A DNA stretch of 64,000 bases from the NCBI RefSeq assembly GCF_001907235.1, contig NZ_MQVS01000008.1, positions 1-64,000 on the forward strand, read 5' to 3'. This DNA comes from Buchananella hordeovulneris (GTDB lineage Bacteria; Actinomycetota; Actinomycetes; Actinomycetales; Actinomycetaceae). Under the pieces are notes generated by a model. The model saw nothing but the letters and a program-made list of their open reading frames with translations, searched no databases and was not told where the DNA came from. Below are positions 54,616-63,002 of the stretch, piece after piece. The first letter of the stretch is position 1; every line of letters begins with the position of its first letter. Both the position numbers and the translations under genes were made by a program.

Positions 54616-55670
54616 GCTGCCTCCTGCCGGACGGCCCGGCGCGCCACCTCTGCGCGGGCCCGCCGCTGCTGCGCCCACCGCTGAAACGCCGCCGACTGGG
54701 CGATGCACACGGCGATGACGATGAGGGCCTTAAACAGGGGCGTGGTCTGGGTGGGGATGTGGAAAATGATGACGGCCCGTTCGATCGTGGTCAGGACCAG
54801 GGCGCCGACGACGGTGCCCGCCAGAAAGAACCGCCCGCCGCTCATGCGGGTGCCGCCGATGACGACGCACATGATGGCGTCCAGCTCCTTCATGAGCCCA
54901 ATGTTGTTGGCGTCTGCCGCCATCGTGGGTGCGCCATACAGCAGACCCGCCAGCCCGGCACACAGCGCACACAGCACGTAGGTGAGGAACTTCAGCTGAT
55001 TGGCGCGCACGCCGCTCAGGCGGGCGGCTTCGGCGTTGATGCCCACCGACTCCAGCAGGAGTCCGAGGGCGGTGCGGCGCAGCAGCAGCGCCAACAGGAC
55101 GAAGGCGACGAGCCCGCAGATCACCGGGGTGGGCAGGCCGAGGGTGAAACCTGAACCGAGGGACTTAAACGGCGGTGAGGTGACCGTCGTGATTTGTCCC
55201 TTGGTGATCAGCATGGCGATGCCGCGCCCGGCCACCATCAGGATCATGGTGGCGATGAACGGCTGGATGCCGCAGGCAGTGACCAGCAGGCCGTTGAACA
55301 CCCCGATCCCCACCGCCACCAGCAGTCCCAAACCGACGGCAGTCAGCGCCGTGCTGACGGCACCGGGGGTCTGCGAGGCATCCAAGAAGGTCAGGGACAC
55401 CGACAGGGAGATTGCCATCACCGCCCCCACCGACAGGTCCACCCCGGCGGTGGCCACCACCAGACACATACCTAGCCCCAGCAGTGCCGGGGTGGCGGCG
55501 GCGCGCAGAATGTCAATTAGTTGCCCAAAGAGGTGGCCGTCCTGCACGGAGATCCGCAGGAAGCCGGGGCTCACCAGCTGACAGCCGAGCAGCAGCAACA
55601 CGAGGGCGGCGCACGGCCAGAACAGGTGATGGGAGAAGGCTCGACGCGCGAGGGGTATCTCAGGCGGCAT
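54612..55670 (-). CDS. ytfT: Furanose ABC transporter permease YtfT-like
   Basis: The 352-residue RbsC-class permease opens with RRAFSHHLFWPCAALVLLLLGCQLVSPGF, then ATPALLGLGMCLVVATAGVDLSVGAVMAISLSVSLTFL, the AI-1/ribose family EAA-like region. ATG at 55670 lies within the ATPase 3' end (11-bp overlap) with GGAGA upstream. It pairs with the YjfF-like permease. Confidence 0.85.
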   Translation of the reverse strand: MPPEIPLARRAFSHHLFWPCAALVLLLLGCQLVSPGFLRISVQDGHLFGQLIDILRAAATPALLGLGMCLVVATAGVDLSVGAVMAISLSVSLTFLDASQTPGAVSTALTAVGLGLLVAVGIGVFNGLLVTACGIQPFIATMILMVAGRGIAMLITKGQITTVTSPPFKSLGSGFTLGLPTPVICGLVAFVLLALLLRRTALGLLLESVGINAEAARLSGVRANQLKFLTYVLCALCAGLAGLLYGAPTMAADANNIGLMKELDAIMCVVIGGTRMSGGRFFLAGTVVGALVLTTIERAVIIFHIPTQTTPLFKALIVIAVCIAQSAAFQRWAQQRRARAEVARRAVRQEAA

Positions 55671-57198
55671 CTTTGTCTCCTGCGTGGTTAGCGATGATGG
55701 ATAGCAGCGAGGTGGTGGTGACGGTCTCGTCGTTCGGCAGGTCGGCAATCTTGTGCCGGTCACACATGACGACGATCCGGTGCGACAGTCGCAGCACCTC
55801 GGGTAGTTCGGAGGACACGAAGATCACCGCCAGGCCGTCGCGAGCCAAGGCCACCACCAGTCGTTGAATCTCGGCCTTCGTGCCGACGTCGATGCCGCGG
55901 GTGGGTTCATCGAGGATCAGCAGTTGGGGATTGGTGGCCAGCCACCGGGCCAGCAGCACCTTTTGCTGATTGCCGCCCGAGAGGTTCTTGATCAACATGT
56001 GGGGGTTGCGCGGCTGAATGTCGAGCAATTCCAGGTATTTGTCCACCAACTCCTGGCGCTGCTTGGCCGACAGCGGGCGGAAGATACCCTGCTTGGCTTG
56101 CAACGCCAAGATGAGGTTTTGCGCCACGGTGAGGGAGCCGACGATTCCCCCGTGTTTGCGGTCCTCCGTCGAGTAGGCGATTGCCTGGTTGAGGGCCTGC
56201 AGGGGAGTGTGGAGGTGCACCTGTGTGCCGCGCACCTGCACCTGGCCGCTGGTGGGCTTGTCCGCCCCCGCCAGGAGGCGCACGGCTTCGGAACGTCCGG
56301 AGCCGAGTAGCCCAGCGAACCCGACGATTTGTCCGGCGTCGATGGTGAAGTCGAAGGGGGCGACAGCTCCCCGACGTCCCAGGTCGGTGGCCGCCAGGGT
56401 CTGGGGTGCATCGACGGGCGGGTGTAAGTCGCGCTCTAAGGCCTCCAACGCGGCGGCGTCCCGCCCAATCATGAGCGAGACCAGCTCCAGGCGCGGCAGA
56501 TTGGCGGTGTCCCCGCCGCCAACGTTGCGGCCGTGGCGGAGCACCGTCATGTGATCGGAGATCTCGTAGACCTGTTCCAGGAAGTGCGAGACGAACAGGA
56601 TGGCCACCCCGCTGTCGCGCAACTCGCGCAGCACCGCGAACAGTTCGGCGACCTCATCGTTGTCCAATGATGAGGTCGGCTCGTCCAGAATCAGTATGCG
56701 GGCGTTGGCCACTAAGGCGCGGGCGATGGCACACAGTTGTTGGGTGGCCAACGAGTGCTCGGCCAAGAACGAACCCGGGTCGATATCCAGGTGCAGGCGT
56801 TGGAGGTGCTGCCGGGCCTGGGCCCGCATGGCCCGCCAGTTAATGAACGGCCCGCGGCGCGGCTCGTGCCCCAACATGACGTTCTCTGCCACCGTCAGAT
56901 TGCCTGCGAGGTTCACCTCCTGATAGACGGTCGAGATACCTGCCGCCGCCGCCTCGGCCGGGCTCCGGAAAGTGCGGGGCTGGCCGTCCAGCAGGATCTG
57001 GCCCCCAGCGGGCGCATAGACCCCCGTCAGGGCCTTGATGAGAGTGGATTTGCCGGCCCCGTTTTCGCCCATCAGGGCGTGGATCTGCCCCGGGTAGAGC
57101 GTGAAGTCGACCCCATCCAGGGCCCGCACGCCGGGGAAAAGCACCGACAGATCCTTGATTTCCACCAACGGGCGTGGCTGCGTGTCTGGCTGACGCAT
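55660..57198 (-). CDS. ytfR: Furanose ABC transporter ATPase YtfR-like
   Basis: The 512-residue duplicated ATPase has two Walker A motifs (MGENGAGKSTLIKAL; second half degenerate GLLGSGRSEAVRLL), two signature-like regions (LATQQLCAIARAL, LSGGNQQKVLLARWL) and two Walker B motifs (ILDEPTSSL, ILDEPTRGID). This layout is typical of the sugar CUT2 family (RbsA, YtfR). It energises the YtfT/YjfF pair. It overlaps the YtfT gene and follows the binding-protein gene at 54 bp, with a hairpin between. Confidence 0.9.
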   Translation of the reverse strand: MRQPDTQPRPLVEIKDLSVLFPGVRALDGVDFTLYPGQIHALMGENGAGKSTLIKALTGVYAPAGGQILLDGQPRTFRSPAEAAAAGISTVYQEVNLAGNLTVAENVMLGHEPRRGPFINWRAMRAQARQHLQRLHLDIDPGSFLAEHSLATQQLCAIARALVANARILILDEPTSSLDNDEVAELFAVLRELRDSGVAILFVSHFLEQVYEISDHMTVLRHGRNVGGGDTANLPRLELVSLMIGRDAAALEALERDLHPPVDAPQTLAATDLGRRGAVAPFDFTIDAGQIVGFAGLLGSGRSEAVRLLAGADKPTSGQVQVRGTQVHLHTPLQALNQAIAYSTEDRKHGGIVGSLTVAQNLILALQAKQGIFRPLSAKQRQELVDKYLELLDIQPRNPHMLIKNLSGGNQQKVLLARWLATNPQLLILDEPTRGIDVGTKAEIQRLVVALARDGLAVIFVSSELPEVLRLSHRIVVMCDRHKIADLPNDETVTTTSLLSIIANHAGDKDAA

Positions 57199-57215
57199 GA
57201 CGCTGTTCCTTACCC

Positions 57216-57244
57216 GGGTGGGCGGGAGGGATGCCCGCCCACCC
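57216..57244 (-). terminator. Intercistronic hairpin after the binding-protein gene
   Basis: An 11-bp perfect stem GGGTGGGCGGG (57216-57226) pairs with 57234-57244. It lies in the 54-bp gap after the binding-protein gene. It likely causes partial termination or stabilises the upstream mRNA, so that binding protein is made in excess. Confidence 0.65.
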
Positions 57245-57252
57245 CTGTCGGT

Positions 57253-58263
57253 TTAGTAGGGACGCTGATCGACAACTTCCTGCGTGATCGTCTGGTCAAA
57301 GGTCTGGTCCTTGACGATCACCTTGTCAGGCAGGTCTTTGCCCGCTTTGGCGTCGCGGAGCACTTGGCCCAGCTGCTCACCAAACATCGGGTTGCACTCG
57401 ACCACGAAGTTGAACTTGCCGTCCACCAGGGCTTGGAGGCCGTCGCGCACGCCGTCGATGGTGACGATCTTGATGTCCACCCCCGGCTTCTTCCCGGCTG
57501 CCTCGACCGCCTCGATCGCCCCCAGGCCCATGTCGTCGTTGTGGGCGAAGATGACGTTCATTTCGGGGTATGCCTGCAGGGCCGCCTCCACGGCGATCTT
57601 GCCCTCGGCGCGGGTGAAGTTACCCGAGGCCTTGCCAATGATCTTGTCGGACATGACTGCGCCGAACCCGGCCTCGCGGTCCAGCTGGGGGCCGGACCCT
57701 AAGGTGCCCTGCAGCTCAAAGATCTTCGGTTCGGGCACGTTGGCCTTCACCCACTCCCCGGCGGTGCGGCCCTCGGCAACGAAGTCGGAACCGATGAAGG
57801 TGACGTAGGCGTCGGGCACGCTCGTTTCAATGGTGCGGTCAGACAGCACGACGGGGATCCCGGCGTCCTTGATCTCCTGCAGCACCTCGTCCCAACCGGT
57901 TTCCACCACAGGGGAGAAGGCGATGACATCAACGTCCTGGTCGATGAAGTCGCGCAGCGCCTTGATCTGATTTTCTTGCTTCTGCTGCGCGTCGACGAAC
58001 GTCAGCTCGTAGCCGTTGGCCTCTGTGAAGGTGGCCTTGATGGATTCGGTGTTGGCCGTGCGCCAACCGGACTCGGCCCCCAATTGGCTAAAGCCCACCC
58101 GCAACAGCTCCTCACCACCCGCGTCGGCGGCGGTGGACTGCTTCCCGTCACCGGGGGCAGTGCTGTTGGAGTCGGAGCTGGTGGTGTCAGAGCTGCAGCC
58201 AGCCAAAGCCACCAGGGCCACGGCGGTGGCGGCGATGAATCTGCGTACCGGTAACTGGGTCAT
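57253..58263 (-). CDS. ytfQ: Furanose-binding lipoprotein YtfQ-like
   Basis: The 336-residue periplasmic-binding protein has lipoprotein signal MTQLPVRRFIAATAVALVAL then AGC. The mature part reads LRVGFSQLGAESGWRTANTESI then QQKQENQIKALRDFIDQDVDVIAFSPVVETGWDEVL, closely resembling galactofuranose-binding YtfQ. ATG at 58263 follows AAGGAGGAACG. It is the first gene of the operon, downstream of a promoter with an operator in its spacer. Confidence 0.88.
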   Translation of the reverse strand: MTQLPVRRFIAATAVALVALAGCSSDTTSSDSNSTAPGDGKQSTAADAGGEELLRVGFSQLGAESGWRTANTESIKATFTEANGYELTFVDAQQKQENQIKALRDFIDQDVDVIAFSPVVETGWDEVLQEIKDAGIPVVLSDRTIETSVPDAYVTFIGSDFVAEGRTAGEWVKANVPEPKIFELQGTLGSGPQLDREAGFGAVMSDKIIGKASGNFTRAEGKIAVEAALQAYPEMNVIFAHNDDMGLGAIEAVEAAGKKPGVDIKIVTIDGVRDGLQALVDGKFNFVVECNPMFGEQLGQVLRDAKAGKDLPDKVIVKDQTFDQTITQEVVDQRPY

Positions 58264-58346
58264 CGTTCCTCCTTGAGTGCCCATAAGCCCGGCTGTCTCT
58301 GCGTTGTAAACAGCCGGCTTCACAGCAAAAGTGTGACGCAGAACTC

Positions 58347-58375
58347 AGTTTGGAACTGGAGTTCCAGGCTGTCAA
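58347..58375 (-). promoter_or_regulatory. Promoter with embedded operator for the ytf operon
   Basis: On the minus strand TTGACA (58375-58370) precedes a near -10 (AAACTG/CAAACT) at 17-18 bp. Between them lies the palindrome TGGAACT-GG-AGTTCCA (58351-58366), exactly covering the spacer. Such a site suits repression by an unlinked sugar-responsive regulator, since none is encoded beside the operon. Confidence 0.65.
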
Positions 58376-58803
58376 GCTCCTGTGTGCAACCTGTAAAGCT
58401 CCAGAAAGTTAGGCAGGGAGGCGGGGCGGGGGAATGCCGGAGGGACAGGGTCTTTCGGCCCGGGTGAAGGTAACTGCCCCGCCGTCAACCAAGGACACCC
58501 GCTACGGCAGCTTGCTGGGAGACGTTCGTGAAAGAGCGCACCGATGCCAATACCCACCATCATGCCCTTGTGGCACCGCCATGCCCTTAAAACACTGGAA
58601 TAAGGGCCTGATGGTGAGCTAAGGGCATGGCGGTGGGCAGGGGTGGAGGGCGCGTCCGGATAGCCCGCGCAGTCTGACGCACAAACGCCGGTGTTTTTCG
58701 ACATCGGCGGGGGCAGTCCCCACGCTGCGCGCAGTCTGGCGGGAGACTAAATGCGGTTGGGGGCAGGGTCAACGACCCCGCCCCCAACCGGCTACTGTCG
58801 CTG
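58376..58803. other. Intergenic region upstream of the ytf operon
   Basis: No credible gene here. The main content is a set of four related 15-16-bp motifs at 58555-58635 (separate entry). The remainder shows no RNA, promoter or repeat I can support. Confidence 0.6.
58555..58635. repeat. Four-part inverted-repeat cluster A-B-A'-B'
   Basis: A (CACCATCATGCCCTT), B (CACCGCCATGCCCTTA, 58574-58589), A' (TAAGGGCCTGATGGTG) and B' (TAAGGGCATGGCGGTG, 58620-58635) lie in this order. B and B' are perfect 16-bp complements; A and A' differ by one base. The arrangement is interlocked rather than simply nested, as in a pseudoknot or multi-site operator. Confidence 0.8.
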
Positions 58804-59493
58804 TTAGCTCAACTTGTCCTTGGCGGCGTCCTTGACGTCCCGAACGACATCCTTGGCCTCGGACCGGGCGTCCTTGGCGGCATCCTTCACGTCGCGGGCG
58901 GCATCCTTGGCTTCCGAACGGCCATCCTTCAGAGCGTCGGCCACCCGTTCCTTAGCCTCCCCGACCTTCGCTTTGACGGCGTCCATAGCTCCGGCCGCCC
59001 GGGCCTGCAGGTCGCTCGGCACCACGGTGCTTTCGGCCCAGTAGTCCTCAGCCCACGGGTCGTCCACCGGCTGCGTGCGCCGCCAGGCAACATAGCCCGC
59101 GCCTGCAGCGGCCGCGCCAACCAGCAGCCAGCCCAAGGTTCGCAGACCCCGCCGCCGCTTGGCCTTCGCGGGCGGCTCGGCCAGTGCCTTGCGGGCAGAG
59201 GCCGCCACGTGCTGGGCGCGCTCAGACAACGTGCCTTCGCCGTGCGCTGCCACATTGGCCTCGTGCAGTGCCCGCTGCACCCGCGGCACGTAATCCTCCC
59301 GCAAGCGAGTGTTAGCGGCGGCCGCACGAACTTGCGCCTGCGTCCAGGCGCGTTCAGCGCGCGGAGTCAACCAGTCCAAGCCGTCTTGGGCCTTGCCGAC
59401 AGCCAACATGCCAAGGTCGGCCGCAGTTCCCGCAGCCCGTCCCGCGAAAGAACGAACCTTAGCCTCAGCCTTCTTCTTCTTGCACCAGCTCAT
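58804..59493 (-). CDS. Membrane protein with LEA-like KDAARDVKDAAK repeats
   Basis: The 229-residue protein has a charged coiled-coil-like N-terminal half (ADLGMLAVGKAQDGLDWL ... AANTRLREDYVPRVQRALHEAN), one transmembrane segment near residues 120-138 (LRTLGWLLVGAAAAGAGYVAW), and a C-terminus of repeated 11-residue Lys/Glu/Ala/Asp units (EAKDAARDVKDAAKDARSEA) like late-embryogenesis-abundant group 3 proteins and YtxH-type stress proteins. It may be a stress-protective membrane protein. No domain is assigned with certainty. Confidence 0.55.
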   Translation of the reverse strand: MSWCKKKKAEAKVRSFAGRAAGTAADLGMLAVGKAQDGLDWLTPRAERAWTQAQVRAAAANTRLREDYVPRVQRALHEANVAAHGEGTLSERAQHVAASARKALAEPPAKAKRRRGLRTLGWLLVGAAAAGAGYVAWRRTQPVDDPWAEDYWAESTVVPSDLQARAAGAMDAVKAKVGEAKERVADALKDGRSEAKDAARDVKDAAKDARSEAKDVVRDVKDAAKDKLS

Positions 59494-59635
59494 CTTTGAC
59501 CACCTTCGGATACTCGCGTGTGCGCTGTTAACGTCCCATTATTCCGTGCCGCAGGCCATTGCGCAGCATCTACGCTCATGGCGCATTGCGGTTCGGCAGC
59601 CAGGTGGGGTGGCGTGGCCGTGGGACCATTTGGGC

Positions 59636-60157
59636 ATGCAAGCAACTATTCGCACTTCCGCAGGCAACATCGTCGTCGAGCTGTTCCCCGACTCGGCACC
59701 CGTCACGGTGGACAACTTCGTGGGCCTAGCTAAGGGCACCAAAGAGTGGACCCACCCGCGCACCGGGGAAACGATGCACGAGCCGCTCTACAAGGGGGTC
59801 ATCTTCCACCGGGTAATCGCCAAATTCATGATCCAGGGTGGCGACCCCCTCGGTGTCGGCGTGGGCGGTCCCGGCTACCAGTTTGACGACGAGATCGACC
59901 CGGCCCGCACGTTCAACACCCCCTACCTGCTGGCCATGGCCAACGCGGGGACCCGGGGTGGGCGCGGGACGAACGGCTCGCAGTTCTTCATCACCGTGGA
60001 GCCCACCCCGTGGCTCGACGGCAAGCACACGATCTTCGGCCAGGTGGCGGACGAGGCCTCCCGTGCCGTGGTCGATGAGATCGCGGCGGTGAAGGTCGAC
60101 GGACGGGACCGGCCGCTGACCGACGTGGTAATTGAGGGCATCGACATCGTCGAGTGA
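59636..60157 (+). CDS. Peptidyl-prolyl cis-trans isomerase (cyclophilin)
   Basis: The 173-residue cytoplasmic cyclophilin has the core MQATIRTSAGNIVVELFPDSAPVTVDNFVGLAKG and the catalytic segment FHRVIAKFMIQGGDP, then NGSQFFITVEPTPWLDGKHTIFGQV. ATG at 59636 begins the conserved first strand; the frame continuing upstream has no family similarity. The rhomboid gene follows 70 bp downstream on the same strand. This pair is frequent near actinobacterial origins. Confidence 0.95.
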   Translation: MQATIRTSAGNIVVELFPDSAPVTVDNFVGLAKGTKEWTHPRTGETMHEPLYKGVIFHRVIAKFMIQGGDPLGVGVGGPGYQFDDEIDPARTFNTPYLLAMANAGTRGGRGTNGSQFFITVEPTPWLDGKHTIFGQVADEASRAVVDEIAAVKVDGRDRPLTDVVIEGIDIVE

Positions 60158-60227
60158 CCCGGGAGCAAGCAGCGGTGGCGCGCCGTCCGGTCGTCGGGCG
60201 GCGCGTCCTGGCACATGAGGGAATGTG

Positions 60228-61097
60228 ATGAGTGAAGAAAGCGTGATGCCGGAGCCGCCGCGCTGCCGGGCGCACGGGCAGCCAAGTTGGGTGCTGTGTC
60301 AGCGATGCGGGAACGCGGTGTGTCCCCAATGCCAGGTGCAGGCCGCCGTGGGCGTGCACTGCACGACGTGTGCCCACGCCGGACGCAAGCGCGTGGCAGC
60401 GCGATTTGGGGCAGCGACCGGACAGCCGGTGGTGACCTACACCCTGATCGGCCTGTGCCTAGCGGTGTTCGTGGGCGACAAGGCCAGCCCGGCGGTTTTC
60501 AAATGGCTGGCTTTCGCCCCGGTGTTGGGCTCCCACGAGCCGCACCGTTTCCTCACCACCACGTTGTTGCACGCCGGGATCTGGCACCTGGCCATGAACA
60601 TGCTGGCCTTGTATGTCACCGGTAGTTCCTTAGAACGGGTGTTGGGGCGCGGACAGTTCCTCGCCCTGTACCTGCTGGGGGCAGTAGGCGGCTCGGTGGC
60701 GGTCCTGTGGCTGTCGAGTCCCGCTGCGACGAGCTGGTACACGGTGACGGTAGGGGCGTCGGGGGCGGTCTTCGCCCTGTTTGCGGCGGTGTTCGTGATC
60801 CAACGGCACCTGGGGACGGACACGGCCCCGATCCTCGGGTTGCTCGTCGTCAACGGCATCATCTCGGTGACGGTGCCAGGTATCTCCTGGCAGGGCCATC
60901 TCGGTGGTTTTGTCACCGGCCTGCTGTTGGGCTGGCTGACTTTGCTGCTGCGCCAAGCCGTGGCGCGGCGAGCGGTGGCAAGCCCAACGACGCGGGGCGG
61001 GCAAGTGACCGCGAAAGGAACCGTGACTTGGCTGGCTCCCATAGCAGTGGCTGCCCTGCTCGTTGTCCTGACGCTGGTGCGCTATGCCGTCGCCTAA
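60228..61097 (+). CDS. Rhomboid family intramembrane serine protease
   Basis: The 289-residue protein has an N-terminal cysteine-rich zinc-binding segment (CRAHGQPSWVLCQRCGNAVCPQCQ, then HCTTCAH) followed by six transmembrane helices. The catalytic serine lies in VGASGAVFALFAAV and the histidine in GHLGGFVTGLLLG, with HAGIWHLAMNMLAL the typical second loop. It cleaves membrane-embedded substrates. ATG at 60228 (or GTG 60225) follows AGGGA. Confidence 0.93.
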   Translation: MSEESVMPEPPRCRAHGQPSWVLCQRCGNAVCPQCQVQAAVGVHCTTCAHAGRKRVAARFGAATGQPVVTYTLIGLCLAVFVGDKASPAVFKWLAFAPVLGSHEPHRFLTTTLLHAGIWHLAMNMLALYVTGSSLERVLGRGQFLALYLLGAVGGSVAVLWLSSPAATSWYTVTVGASGAVFALFAAVFVIQRHLGTDTAPILGLLVVNGIISVTVPGISWQGHLGGFVTGLLLGWLTLLLRQAVARRAVASPTTRGGQVTAKGTVTWLAPIAVAALLVVLTLVRYAVA

Positions 61098-61105
61098 GCC
61101 AGAAG

Positions 61106-61137
61106 TTATCCACAGGGTTATCCACCCCTGTGGGTAA
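61106..61137. promoter_or_regulatory. DnaA-box triplet between rhomboid and crgA genes
   Basis: TTATCCACA (61106-61114), TTATCCACC (61118-61126) and inverted TGTGGGTAA (61129-61137) lie within 32 bp. The first is a perfect box. The same bases could form a CACAGGG/CCCTGTG hairpin, so a terminator role is also possible. Confidence 0.7.
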
Positions 61138-61265
61138 TGACAGCCGTGTCATTCCCGCGCCAGTTGGCAGCAATCGTTGCAAGCACAGGTAAAAGGCAGG
61201 AAACTGTGGATGTGGAAAGGGCGGGGGATAACCCCCGCCCTTGTCTGCTCGCCGCTGTGGGAAAC

Positions 61266-61532
61266 TCAGCGCCAGCGCAGCATCATCAGGAAGCCCGTAA
61301 TCATGACCCCGAAGCCGACGAACTGGTTCCAGTCTCCCAGCCCCGGGATGGGGAACCGGCCGCTCGACATGTGGGTAACTACCACCCAGACCAACCCCAG
61401 CACCATCAGGGCCACCATGACCAAGGGCCACCATTGCGGGCTGGGCTTGATGTCGTCCTGCCACGACGGGCGGATCTCCGTGTCAGCGTGCACCGTGCGA
61501 CCACGGCTCTTCCGCTTTTTCGATTCGGGCAC
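61266..61532 (-). CDS. crgA: Cell-division protein CrgA
   Basis: The 88-residue membrane protein has a basic N-terminus (PESKKRKSRGRTVHAD), two transmembrane segments (about residues 32-53 and 69-86) and the conserved PSPQWWPLVMVALMVLGLVWVVV. CrgA interacts with FtsZ, FtsI and other division proteins in actinobacteria and modulates septation. It is a single gene on the minus strand facing the DUF881 cluster. Confidence 0.92.
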   Translation of the reverse strand: MPESKKRKSRGRTVHADTEIRPSWQDDIKPSPQWWPLVMVALMVLGLVWVVVTHMSSGRFPIPGLGDWNQFVGFGVMITGFLMMLRWR

Positions 61533-61637
61533 CAGAACTCCTAGATTTCAACCATGGCGGGTGGACCGCCTGACAGCCACCCCTAGCGTAGCCTTTCCGT
61601 TGCAGTGTTCGATACGACTAATGGGCGGGGGTGAGCA

Positions 61638-63002
61638 GTGAAACAGGACGAACAGACGCCAGGCTGGGATGAGGCGGAGACCGAACAAGCCGAGGTTGAG
61701 GAACTTCCGGAGGCTATGGTTCTGCCGACGGAGTCGGCGGGGTCGGGAGAGCCGGTGCCAGCAGAGGACATCGGCACGGAGCTCATCGCGGAGGCGGATG
61801 CGGAGCCCGATCCGGCAGCGTCGCCCACCGAGCCAGGCACCGAGGCCACGGAACAAGCGGATACGGAGCCCGACCCGGCAGCGTCGCCCACCGAGCCAGG
61901 CACCGAGGCCACGAAACAGGCGGATACGGAGCCCGATCCGGCAGCGTCGCCCACCGAGCCCATTGATGAGCTGGCTGCCCCGATCCTGGAGTGGTTAGCG
62001 GTACCGACCCCGCCGGTCGGGGTAGGTGCGGTGGTGCCTACCGACGTGGAGGTGGAGCTCGCGGCGTCGGACGAGGTGGCCGACAGCGAGCAGGAGCACG
62101 CCGCGCAAGAAGAAGACAACGACCAAACGTTGGCAGTCTCGGCAGAGTCGATCCCAACGTCGGCACCCCCTGCCGGACAACCAGCCCACGAACCGCAGGA
62201 GCTGGAGCCGTTAGACGTGGCTGCCATTGCCGCCAAAGCCCGCTCCCGCTCCGCCCCCAGGGCGCAGCTACGGCGACTGTTCGAGGATTCCTTCCGCGGC
62301 CCGCAGCTAACCTGGCGGCACTTGTCCGTGGCGCTCGTGGCCTTCGCTATGGGTTTGATAATTACCGCGAATGCTTTATCGCATGGGCCGCGCACCGAGG
62401 AGGAAGACGTCAGTGACTTAGTGTCGCTAGTGACTGCCCGGTCCACGCAACACGACAAGGCGGAAACTCGCAACGCTGAACTGCGCTCCCAAGTAGCTGA
62501 CTGGGTAATCAAACAGGGGGGTAACCTGCAGCCACCCGACCCGGCCGTCGCCCTCGCCGCCGGGCTAGAAGAAGTGGAGGGGCCCGGGGTGGTGGTGCGG
62601 TTGTGGGACGCCAAGGTGCCCGAAGGCGACAAAGGCAAATGGAAGAACGACGACTACGTCGTCCACCAGGGCGATATTGAAGGCGTCATGAATGCGCTGT
62701 GGTCCGGGGGAGCCGAAGCGATGTCGGTGCAGGGGCACCGTGTAATTTCCACCACGGGGGTGCGTTGCGTCGGCAATGTGCTCTACATTGCGGGCCGCAG
62801 CTACTCCCCGCCCTACGAAATCCGGGCCGTGGGCGATCCCGCGAGATTGCAGGCCGCCCTCGACACTTCCCAACAGGTGCGGATCTACCGGCAATACGTC
62901 GACGCCCTCGGGCTCGGGTGGGAACTACGCGAAGAGCAAACCCTCAACATCCCGGCGCATAGCAGCATCTCTATCCTGCGTTATGCGAAAGTTGAAGAGT
63001 GA
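61638..63002 (+). CDS. DUF881 membrane protein with an N-terminal repeat tail
   Basis: The 454-residue protein has an acidic low-complexity N-terminal tail (residues 1-205) containing three 60-bp (20-residue) repeats near PDPAASPTEPGTEATEQADTE (61794-61960). A transmembrane helix (about 233-252) and the DUF881 domain (about 260-450) follow, ending with VRIYRQYVDALGLGWELREEQ. DUF881 proteins are encoded beside sortase E and crgA in actinobacteria and probably support cell-division or envelope assembly. The GTG start at 61638 is used; the repeats appear recently amplified. Confidence 0.85.
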   Translation: MKQDEQTPGWDEAETEQAEVEELPEAMVLPTESAGSGEPVPAEDIGTELIAEADAEPDPAASPTEPGTEATEQADTEPDPAASPTEPGTEATKQADTEPDPAASPTEPIDELAAPILEWLAVPTPPVGVGAVVPTDVEVELAASDEVADSEQEHAAQEEDNDQTLAVSAESIPTSAPPAGQPAHEPQELEPLDVAAIAAKARSRSAPRAQLRRLFEDSFRGPQLTWRHLSVALVAFAMGLIITANALSHGPRTEEEDVSDLVSLVTARSTQHDKAETRNAELRSQVADWVIKQGGNLQPPDPAVALAAGLEEVEGPGVVVRLWDAKVPEGDKGKWKNDDYVVHQGDIEGVMNALWSGGAEAMSVQGHRVISTTGVRCVGNVLYIAGRSYSPPYEIRAVGDPARLQAALDTSQQVRIYRQYVDALGLGWELREEQTLNIPAHSSISILRYAKVEE

